Shown here in pieces: positions 55,346-64,000 of a stretch of 64,000 nt of DNA. Every line of letters starts with the position of its first letter. Position 1 is the first letter of the stretch. Source of the DNA: Gerris lacustris. Taxonomy: Eukaryota; Arthropoda; Insecta; Hemiptera; Gerridae. Position numbers and translations under genes: made by a program. The notes under the pieces were generated by a model. That model was not told the DNA's origin. It searched no databases and saw nothing but the letters and a program-made list of their open reading frames with translations. The stretch lies in NCBI GenBank assembly GCA_951217055.1, contig OX578280.1, positions 14,423,394 to 14,487,393 on the forward strand, in the 5' to 3' direction.

Positions 55346-55708
55346 ATAAATTCAGTTAGAATTAAAGAAGGAAGCCTCTGATTTGAACCATCAACCTCTG
55401 AATTTTCAGTTCACCGTTCTATATGTAAATATTTCATAGTTTTGATATAAAATACTTTCCATTTGTTCATATTTTTCTATCACTGAACTGGCCACCATTA
55501 TCAGATAAAAATTGACGGCTAGGGTCCTTTTTTATTTCATGGAGTCAAAATTGATAAACAGTGGACTATAGAAAGAAATAGGTCTACAATAAATATTATT
55601 GAGCCATCCAGCAACTTTATTAGATAATTGTTGATCGCATTGTTAGTAGTAGTCATTGGTAGAAGGACTAAGTGATAGATCAAGGGAAGCAACAGTTATT
55701 TATGAAGT
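55346..55708. other. No recognised feature
   Basis: AT-rich sequence between the two minisatellites; no ORF. Confidence 0.4.
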
Positions 55709-56398
55709 TAGGCAGCAAAATGGAATTTTACTGACGAGTGATTAGATTAGCCACAAAATGGAATTTTACTGACGAGTGATTAGATTAGCCACAAAATGGA
55801 ATTTTACTGACGAGTGATTAGATTAGCCACAAAATGGAATTTTACTGACGAGTGATTAGATTAGCCACAAAATGGAATTTTACTGACGAGTGATTAGATT
55901 AGCCACAAAATGGAATTTTACTGACGAGTGATTAGATTAGCCACAAAATGGAATTTTACTGACGAGTGATTAGATTAGCCACAAAATGGAATTTTACTGA
56001 CGAGTGATTAGATTAGCCACAAAATGGAATTTTACTGACGAGTGATTAGATTAGCCACAAAATGGAATTTTACTGACGAGTGATTAGATTAGCCACAAAA
56101 TGGAATTTTACTGACGAGTGATTAGATTAGCCACAAAATGGAATTTTACTGACGAGTGATTAGATTAGCCACAAAATGGAATTTTACTGACGAGTGATTA
56201 GATTAGCCACAAAATGGAATTTTACTGACGAGTGATTAGATTAGCCACAAAATGGAATTTTACTGACGAGTGATTAGATTAGCCACAAAATGGAATTTTA
56301 CTGACGAGTGATTAGATTAGCCGCAAAATGGAATTTTACTGACGAGTGATTAGATTAGCCGCAAAATGAAATTTTACTGACGAGTGATTAGATTAGCC
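55709..56398. repeat. 38-bp minisatellite, about 18 nearly identical units
   Basis: The unit is CCACAAAATGGAATTTTACT followed by GACGAGTGATTAGATTAG (38 bases). All central units are identical. Only the first (GGCAGC) and last two or three (CCGCAAAATGG, CCGCAAAATGA) differ. No spacer diversity and no dyad in the unit. Confidence 0.97.
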
Positions 56399-56765
56399 TC
56401 CGAGCCGACGGCGAAATAGGCTATTAAAATTAACTGCCGAGGTGAAGCTGAGGCAGGCAATAAATACATGAGGCAGAAATGTTTCTTTTGCTGTCTTTTT
56501 CCTTACAATATTTCATTTTTAAGCGGAAAAAAATTAAACTGCTAAAATACCATCTGTATTAACATAACATAGTTATTAACTATGTAAGTTACTATAACAT
56601 TAAAACACTAAAATTAATTTTTTTATTAAAAAACAAAATCGAATTAGAAGCTTTGGAATAATAACAATAGGTGAATAACATAACAGCAATGAATCCATTA
56701 CAAAACACGCATTTATAACAAGCAAAACTTCTGAACGAATAATTCATAAAACAATATCAACTTTT
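56399..56765. other. Family K palindrome fragment, then AT-rich sequence
   Basis: CCTCCGAGCCGACGGCGAAA and CTGCCGAGGTGAAGCTGAGG (56398-56450) are degenerate family K palindromes directly adjoining the last minisatellite unit. The rest is featureless. Confidence 0.5.
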
Positions 56766-57357
56766 TTGCTTCCAATCTTACCGAAGGTAACGGAAGTTAT
56801 GTGATCGTTCTGAAGAACGAAAAATTAATAAGTCTCCGATTTCAAAAATTCTAAGACAGAAATCCGTTTCAGACATCAGGGAACATTTTTGGTTTCGTGT
56901 CTGTCTGTCTCTCGCTTAATTTTTGCGAACCAACATATCTTAAAAACTACACATCCGATTTTAACGAAATTTGTATGGTAGGTCATAATTAACTCATTGT
57001 TGGTCCCTTACAAGTTTCAACTTTCTGCACTTATTTGTTTTTCTTTCCCATGCGCACAAACATACATTTATTTACACCTATAGCTTCGAAAGTTCTTATC
57101 TGATTTGTTTGAAACTTTTATAGTTTATTGAAAGTAACCCGTAGGTAGCCACAGCTTGATTTAAACCATCAGCACGCTTTAACTTTTGCTAAATTGATTC
57201 TTTAATTCATGAAAAAAATCAAAACAATTTTGACACATAAAAAACGGGGGAAACAATTAAACAAAATAGACAGCAATGGTCTGTAAAAGCATAAAATCAA
57301 TAAAGTACGTGATAGGATGCGAGAAAGCTATACACCACACCAATTTGAAGTCTATTT
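56766..57357 (+). repeat. Family B repeat, full-length reference copy
   Basis: About 590 bp, from TTTGCTTCCAATCTTACCGA to ACCACACCAATTTGAAGTCT. Contains (GTCT)n at 56899, the CCGATTTTAACGAAATTTGT core at 56955-56974, CATTTATTTACACCTATAGC and a purine-rich GGGGGAAACAATTAAA segment. No inverted ends and no ORF, so its transposition class is unknown. Confidence 0.82.
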
Positions 57358-58359
57358 TTTATACTTTACCTTTACCAAATGTTTTACGACTATTTTCAAT
57401 GAATTTTTAATTTCTTTTTTCTTCCATAAAGGTGAAAAAAACCCAAAAGCTATTCTATTTCTTTTGCTGTGGTTTTCTTCAGAGGTTTCTCCTGTTTGGA
57501 CTCCTTCCAAAACGGGGTATACGAAAAGGGGCTTTTTTTTTCTTTTAAGTAAAAACCCCCATTTTCCTGCTTGTACCAACTGTTTCCTTACCAGATGTAC
57601 TAAATCTAAATCCGACGGTGTTCCTTGTTTGTTCCAATTTTCACCGATTTTATCCTTTTTTTCGCTTTACCGAACAGAGCCGTTTTGCAAAGCGAAGAAT
57701 CCAACCGTTTTATTGCTTCGACTGGGGGGTAGAAGTCGCTTCTTTCATCTACAATTTTTTTTTTTTTTTTGCCCAACTAAAAAAGATAAATGACGGATAA
57801 TTCCCCATTTCGATTATAGTAATACAATATCTCATGGTGTCTTCTTACCCCACTTTTTCTTTAAAAGGCTTTTACCCCACCTTCTCACGCCGTATTTTCC
57901 ACATTTTTCTTATGATTTTTATCACCTCATATTCCCTTTTTACCGATTCTTATCTTATCCTTAAGCTGACAGTTATTTGTAGGGCTTTTTGGTTAAAGTA
58001 TAAACGAAAATCGGGTATATTTCACTCTGTAGTTTTATTATTTCATAAAATAATTCAATATTTTCATATCGCAGTATAGTAAAGAGTGATTTATGAAAGG
58101 AGAAATAATAATACGATGGAGATCAGTGTACCTGTGAGACTTAAGGCACCAAAAATAATCTAAATTAAATTTCCCTGAAATTGGAAAAATTCCCTCAAAA
58201 ATGACCGGATCGATAGCTATGCAAAATGCTTGAACCTTCCGTCTTTATTTAAATATTTATGGTGTAAAAGAATTCAAGTGTCTTTAAAAAAGTATAGTAT
58301 TAACATTAAGTTTCTATAAATACATAGATTAAAAAGACAAGAAAGTTTACAGATGTTCC
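57358..58359. other. Unique-looking AT/pyrimidine-rich sequence
   Basis: The + frame 57317-57793 is open for 158 codons, the longest after the RTE frame, but begins inside family B and consists of F/S/L-rich residues with poly-T tracts; no motif. It is judged a chance ORF. Confidence 0.4.
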
Positions 58360-58372
58360 TTACAAGTCATTT

Positions 58373-58666
58373 GAGGGAGCCAGCGTGACCGTGTGGGTTA
58401 AACCACGTCTGCTCGGCCATCACTGAATCATGAGCGGTACAAGATGGGGTTCGATTCCTCGCCGTGACGCTCTGATTTATATGCTCACTATTGATCACAT
58501 CATACTCGCTTCGGCGGTACAATGTACATATGTATGATGTGTGAAGTGGCTGGAACTCTACCGCGGGGCGTAAAAAGGTCCTAAGTGATGGCCTAATTGC
58601 AAGGCTCGAACAAGTGGTTCGTCCTACCCGTTCTAGTAGCAAGTACTAGACTACTACTACTACTAC
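58373..58666 (+). mobile_element. tRNA-derived SINE (family N), full copy with 13-bp target duplication
   Basis: Flanked by TTACAAGTCATTT (58360-58372) and TTACAAGTAATTT (58667-58679), one mismatch. Head with A-box TGACCGTGTGG and B-box GGTTCGATTCC (about 58448-58458), body CATACTCGCTTCGGCGGTAC, and (TAC)n tail at 58650-58666. Confidence 0.9.
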
Positions 58667-58839
58667 TTACAAGTAATTTACATTACATTTTTAAACAAAA
58701 AGTGATTTTGCTTCTGAGCTTACCGGAGGTAACTTTTTACAGCAATTCTTATCTCCATTTGAAACATTTCATACGTTTCCATGAGTTTTCAAAACCATTT
58801 TGCTATCAAACAGAAAGTGTTTCTATGTGGTGTTAATGG

Positions 58840-59530
58840 TTTACCTCCAGCAGGGAGAAAAAGTGAACTTTCCTCCCTAGTTTACTGGGAGGAAAGTTAC
58901 TCATTGGTCGAGTTAAACAGGGAGTAATTAAAAATAAGGGAATCATGCGAACTTTCATGATTCCCTCCAGTGTTGCCCTAGATAAAGTACAAGTAAATAA
59001 AGGTTGCTGCTAATACTCATTTCATTTATTAACTTTTGTTTATCTATGTCGAAATCTATAATGTCATCTTAACACTTGGCATGTAACCTCCACAACGGTA
59101 GCCATTTTGATTCATCAGTAAAACCTGAGTAAAACAAACAAACAAGTTAAAAGGAAAATCGTAATTTCTAAATATAGATAAACTAATCCATATGTAAATA
59201 CATCAGTTGTTAGTACCTTTCAATACATGACTCAGCTTCCAGTTGATTTTCCCATATAATTTTAGCATTGAAATTCAAATAATTACTGTCTATAATTTAA
59301 TTTTAACGTGATTTAACTTTGTTAATTGTTTATGTTACATCTAACTTTTTTTGTTTTAAATAAATATAAAAATGTGTATTTTTTATTGAATAAAATCATT
59401 TTAAATTAAAATCTTTCCATAATTTTGTCTCCCTTCTGGAGATAGTATCTTGTACGTACCTCGGGAGTAAAACTAACTTGCACCCTCGCGATAATTAACT
59501 TCCTCGGCTCCGCCTCAGGAACCAACTTCA
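58840..59530. mobile_element. Family K element
   Basis: From CCTCCAGCAGGGAGAAAAAG (58845) to CTCCCTTCTGGAGATAGTAT (about 59429-59448) as inverted ends, then the GC palindrome tail (CTCGGCTCCGCCTCAGGA at 59503). The left side holds a hairpin ACTTTCCTCCC...GGGAGGAAAGT at 58868-58900. A short family B left end lies just before (58708-58732). Confidence 0.65.
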
Positions 59531-59826
59531 TCGCTCACTTACTTTTTTCACAACAATTTTGAAAATTATAAACTCTCAGACTAGTTATAGTTAAGTCTGC
59601 TTATCAAATCTCTGATCATCATACATACTGCGCATGCCTCAATTCTGTTTTCAATTCAATACCCGTTACCATTAAATTTTTGCTTCTGAGCTTACCGAAG
59701 GTAGTTTAAGGTAAAGAAGGAGACGGGTTACAGATGTGAGCTACGGTTATTCTGCCCCTTTGAATAAACAATTCTTTTTTTTCTTTTTTTTTCAAAAGTA
59801 TCTTAGTTTTCCTTTGTTATGCCTTA

Positions 59827-60521
59827 GGGTAGTGACACACTTCGCCACCCGGGTAACGCCACCTGGGTGGCGCCCACTTGGTTGATGCCACTTGCACCTG
59901 CCACTTGACTTGCCCACCCACTTATATGAGGGATGCAGTCAGCCCCAGATTTGATTTCCCCTATATTTGATTGAAGGAGTAGGGGCTGAGTGGCGTGACT
60001 TGGGTGGTGACGTCTGACAGGCTCAATTGAAAACAATGGGTTGACCGGGTGGCGGCACCTGTGGGTGGCGGCTAGACCGTCGGACGGTCAACCGTGTAGT
60101 GCCACCCGGCAGGTGGTGCCACCTCGTGTGACAGGTTCCATCTATTCTCATTGACGACCGGGTAGCGCTACCTGGGTGACGCCCACCTGGTTGATGCCAC
60201 TTGCACCTGCCACTTGACTTGCGCCATCCACTTATATGAGGGATGCAGTCAGCCCCAGATTTGATTTCCCCTATATTTGATTGAAGGAGTAGGGGCTGAG
60301 TGGCGTGACTTGGGTGGTGACGTCTGACAGGCTCAATTGAAAACAATGGGTTGACCGGGTGGCGGCACCTGTGGGTGGCGGCTAGACCGTCGGACGGTCG
60401 ACCGTGTAGTGCCACCCGGCAGGTGGCGCCACCTCGTGTGACAGGTTCCATCTATTCTCATTGACGACCGGGTAGCGCCACCCAAGTAGCGCTACCCGGG
60501 TGGCGAAGTGTGTAACCCCCC
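59827..60521. mobile_element. GC-rich palindromic Harbinger-like MITE (family J)
   Basis: Inverted ends share ACACACTTCGCCACCCGGGTA, flanked by TTA on both sides (59824-59826 and 60522-60524). The interior is a direct duplication with a 309-bp period (59830-60160 and 60165-60470, about 97 percent alike by eye), rich in GGGTGGCGCCACC- and CCGTCGGACGG-type palindromes. The 142-codon minus ORF is a by-product of the duplication. Confidence 0.8.
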
Positions 60522-60524
60522 TTA

Positions 60525-61375
60525 GTATTCCCAGTTAGTAAGTATCTTATAAGATTGAAGCAAATGATTTAACAAGAAAGTAACCGTAGAAATAAATGTG
60601 GAAAATTACAGGTGTAGAGAAGAGATTAAGGTTGATAGTATAATAAGTGTACATAAGAAATGAGTGAAACGACCAGCGATATCAGTTTACAAGTGATCAT
60701 ATTCATACTAATACAATTATTCACACTATTAATCGACTAGCTTAAGGGTCAATACTATCAAGTAGTAATTTCCCTTCACATTATGTTCATCGAGGCTAAA
60801 TCCATCTACCAACTTCACAACATGTGACTAATACAAGTCCATTTACAGTTGCAATAAATCTGATCTGACCGATAACATAGACTAATTTGTCCACCGAAAA
60901 ACACCGTTAAAATATTCTTAAATCACTTTTCGATATGCTAATTATTTATGAACTGTGCTCCGTATCAACTATATTTCATTTAATATTTAAATGTATATTT
61001 ATTTAAATTTTCTTATTATCTGTACCGTTCATTTTTACTCTCCTACAACTATAGAGAGATGGATGTGTAAAAACAAACTGAGGATGGATGAAGTTAAAAA
61101 AAAAGAGAGGCAAGTTTTTTGTTGGAGCAATTAATTATATTAGACGGTTTGCAGTGCCAGAAATACTCGGATGACAGCCAACAATTCAATATACCAGTCA
61201 ACCCTTTCACGTTATAGTCGAGTTTTTATTTCATTTAGAATTTATTTATTTATCTATTTACTTTCACACGCTAGCTGTATGTATAAATATTAAATTAAAT
61301 AAATTATAACCTTGAAGTTTTAATATCTATGTTGTCAATCCTAGTAGCTTTCAGCCAAACTATTTGTGTGCCAAA
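60525..61375. other. AT-rich sequence, no feature recognised
   Basis: No supported ORF or family match. Confidence 0.4.
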
Positions 61376-62050
61376 ATACGTGTGGTGTCGCCGGACACCC
61401 GGTAGGAACGAAGTTCCTTACTTTTTTCATTAAATATAAATTATAAAATCACACTGCTAAGTACGTATACGATGCTAACTACTTATACATGGTGGATTTA
61501 AGAGACAAAATTAAAAGTAACTAACTGTTTGCGCCTAGCGGATTAAAGGCAAAATTAAAAGAAACAAGAAGCATTATTTGTATAATTAAAGCAAGCGTCT
61601 TATAAATAAATATGTATTGAATATTGAGAAAAAAGTTAATCATGATGAGTTTATAGTTAAAGAGTATGTTTGTAGTATATAGCCTGAGAGAAAAGGACTC
61701 TTTTCTACCTACCCGGACTACTAATTTAAAATATTAAAAAATATATCTCTTTCCTACTCAAAAACTTCTGCTTGTATCAGCTTTAAATTTTACGTGCCTG
61801 TTTCAACTGTACTTTAGACGATGAGCAAGATGTTTGATTTAAATCGTTTCGTTAGAACGTAAGATAACGGTAAAAACGTTGATTTCTTTAAAATAAACAT
61901 ATGTATCAAATTTCGACTCACTTGGTCGTCTTTTATTCAAGTTATCGTCATCAATAGATTTCGTGACGCTTGGTTTTGTAACGGTGATTTTGGTCGTTTT
62001 TTTCGGATTCACTCCCGGGCTCCAGAACGTGCCATAAGGAACTTCGTTCC
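61376..62050 (-). mobile_element. Family Q element, reverse
   Basis: Reverse copy of 54381-55210 with a perfect 16-bp inverted word GGAACGAAGTTCCTTA near one end (61404) and TAAGGAACTTCGTTCC at the other (62035-62050). The right end carries a hairpin GGTGTCGCCGGACACC at 61383-61398. Middle is family A right half. Confidence 0.75.
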
Positions 62051-62054
62051 AAAA

Positions 62055-63185
62055 ACCTTTTTACTACAGCTGAATAAGAATATACTCTAGTTAAATCAAA
62101 TGTATGAACAAATTTAATCAACTTAATTCGTAATAAATAACTTGGTTTTCTGGTGTATTCTGCTTCACGAAGGGTTTGAAGTCTGACGTTTCGCTTCCAC
62201 TGCTAGAAGAATCTTCAAAGTTATGGTACGTCATGATGTTGTTTACTTAAAGAGAAAGACGGCGTATTTATAAAGCTTTTCTGGTTCGTAGATTGTACCT
62301 GGATTCCTTCAGCCGGGAATCCTTCGTCGGGATGATGCAATCGGGCAGATGATGCCTTTTCAAACGGGATATATGAGAAGTCGGGAAGTGACTGTGGCGC
62401 TGCCTTTTTTATTTTGCTTATCACAGGTTTGTTAGCCAGTGGTTTCCTGGTAGAGGTTGTAACCATTTTCTCTGTTGAAGAGCTCTAATATAGTTTTTCC
62501 GATCGCAATAGCCTCCCTTACCACCCTTGTGTGATACCTGTTGACAGATGTGAGTACTGGAATGTCTTCAAACTTGATTAGTTGGCCGGTATATTCAGAA
62601 TGTCGAGCTATAGCTGATCTTTAATCCTTCTTTTTCGTTGCTCTTACGCGTTCTTGTGGGTGGGTTGAAATCAGTCTTCCGGTTTGCACAATGTAGTTTT
62701 TGCCGCAGTTGCAAGGAAATTGGTAGGCACCTCCATTTTTGAAATGTAGGTGATCTTTCGGCGATTTCAGGTGGCCTTTGGTGGTTATAGAAAGCGTTGA
62801 AAGTGGCCCCGATGCCGAGAATCCTGCTTATCTTATACGTCGTCCCTTTAATATATGGTAGATCAGCCTTCCGTTGGTCATTCGTCCTTTCAACCTCGGT
62901 GATCTCTTCACGACGACAGGTTCTCAGAATGTCTCCTTTCTTGAATCAATTCTTAGCCAGGGCTGATTTGAGGTATTGCTTCTCTTCTTTCTGTAGCAGA
63001 TCCCGAAACCCCTTAAGACTAAAGAGTGGATGGCTGTTTTCCTCTAGTTCGGATTGTGATGTGACTCTATGCGTTAAGGTACCTATCTGAATGCGAGGGT
63101 TCCTGTAGACTTCTTATGGAGGTTCTATGGGATAGGTTTCCGTGGGCATGTTGCAATATATTCTAGATCTTTCGGAGGGGACTGG
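62055..63185 (-). pseudogene. Penelope-like element remnant with GIY-YIG domain
   Basis: Minus-strand pieces in order: HPLFSLKGFRDLLQKEEKQY followed by LKSALAKN (63040-62945); KADLPYIKGTTYKISRIL (62870-62815), the motif after the RT domain; SPKDHLHFKNGGAYQFPCNC, then GKNYIVQTGRLIST (62763-62665), the GIY-YIG endonuclease with the YIGQTGR signature changed to YIVQTGR; then a stop at 62621. Frameshifts separate the pieces. Beyond, at about 62160-62225, GAAGCGAAACGTCAG and a stem form a Penelope terminal-repeat motif. The RT core is not visible in the window, so the copy is 5'-truncated and dead. Confidence 0.72.
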
Positions 63186-64000
63186 GGCATAGATTTTGTG
63201 GGGCAACATTTCAAAACATTATAGGGATCATTCTAAAGCAAGTTTATTATGATGAGAGTAATTTTCAAATGACTGAGCTTAAGACGAAACGTCTGGATCA
63301 TTGAATCTCTTACGTGAACCGTGAACTCCTTCGGAAAATCTGTAGACTCTATAGTATCAGTTAACAGGTGTTTGTATACTAATTGAAAAAGTAAACTTAT
63401 TAACCTTAAGTAAATTGTTTTTTTAGTCTATAGTATCCTACTAATTAAATTACTATTACAGTGGTTCTAATGGTTGCTTGTAGAACTATGTAACAATTTT
63501 AATATGATAACGATAATTTTAATCGCGATAATGAATAAAGTCGTTGTAAGAGATTTGCGTTACCACCTATAATATAGCCTTTACATCAAAACCACAGACA
63601 ATACATTTTTTTTTTAAATTAATTAATAATTAAACATGTTGCACACTTATTATCGCATAGAGTTTACCTATATGTAATCCTTTTTAATATTTGTAATATA
63701 TATTCTATATGCCACAATCTTTGAAGGATTTATAAATTATATAAAGTGTTAATAATACCCCAGTCTTATTATAAGAACGCTATTGAATTTGAATTAATCA
63801 TAGTTTTAAAGATTTTTTCAATTATTAGGTTTTCAAATTTAGTCGAGGGGTTAAAAAAGTTAGTGAAAGAAAAGTTAGGGTGGTAGTGAAGGAGTGGATA
63901 GATTGAGGTAAATAACACCGTGAAGTAACGAATTGCTTCCTGAGACCCCTATCTGGCTATGCGAGGACATCCCTCTCTGTACCACGGGCAAACCAGGCAT
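63186..64000. other. AT-rich sequence; possible further element fragments
   Basis: A degenerate motif CTTAAGACGAAACGTCTGG lies at 63278-63297, resembling Penelope terminal hairpins. The last 100 bases (ACCGTGAAGTAACGAATTGC ... CTCTCTGTACCAC) are GC-richer and may be the start of another retroelement cut by the window edge. Confidence 0.35.

Noticed and set aside
55709..56398. CRISPR-like array
   Set aside because: Units are uniform 38-mers with no variable spacers, in a eukaryotic transposon-rich context.
57317..57793. 158-codon + ORF
   Set aside because: Starts inside family B, F/S/L-rich from pyrimidine-rich DNA, contains poly-T translation, no motif or splice context.
59824..60451. 70- and 142-codon minus ORFs
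   Set aside because: Produced by the 309-bp duplication of family J; no independent protein signal.

Overview
This window looks like repeat-dominated, AT-rich genomic DNA from an animal, most likely an arthropod (probably an insect). There are no prokaryotic operons, ribosome-binding sites or long clean ORFs. What is recognisable is a mixture of animal retroelement remnants (RTE and Jockey LINEs, a LINE with an RNase H domain, Penelope-like elements), hAT, PIF/Harbinger-like and Helitron-type DNA elements, tRNA-derived SINEs and many families of non-autonomous repeats. The species cannot be named from what is visible.

Only one segment looks like a host protein-coding exon: positions 1790-1913 on the + strand, a 124-base open segment with a strong acceptor and donor. 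The rest of the window would then be intron or intergenic DNA filled by transposons.

Layout. 1-1436: 3' end of an RTE LINE followed by a family A repeat. 1437-2224: exon and flanking intron. 2225-5780: Jockey remnant, family B repeats with a SINE nested inside, and a 1.65-kb foldback element carrying a nested family C element. 6483-7762: a decayed hAT transposon with a perfect 8-bp target duplication. 7870-15100: nested DNA elements, a self-nested palindromic Harbinger-like element with CACGTG-rich arms, and a Helitron. 15170-23830: repeats of families A, B, C, D, K, S and P. 23974-25300: a second palindrome-rich element and a LINE RNase H remnant. 27483-27966: a third palindrome-rich element. 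28560-41640: mainly families B, C, D, E, L, plus SINEs and Penelope fragments. 41640-44250: a large inverted repeat of a B/A chimeric element, interrupted by a 1.35-kb insertion holding a 13-unit array of covarying RNA-type hairpins. 45030-52990: foldback elements, SINEs and Penelope pieces with hammerhead-like motifs. 54270-56398: two different 38-bp minisatellites, one split by a transposon. 56766-60521: family B, SINE, family K and a 695-bp GC-rich palindromic element. 61376-63180: family Q and a Penelope-like remnant with a GIY-YIG domain.

The elements show three recurring themes. First, several unrelated-looking repeat families share an internal (GTCT)n tract followed by a CCGATTTTNATGAAATTTGG-type core, and chimeras appear to have been made by exchange at that point. 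Second, several elements are packed with short self-complementary words and flanked by TTA/TAA, consistent with a PIF/Harbinger origin. Third, the most unusual object is the hairpin array at 42749-43276, where stems change sequence but stay complementary around a constant loop. Repeat boundaries are read by eye and are approximate unless a target duplication is cited. Family letters (A-Y) are local labels, not database names.
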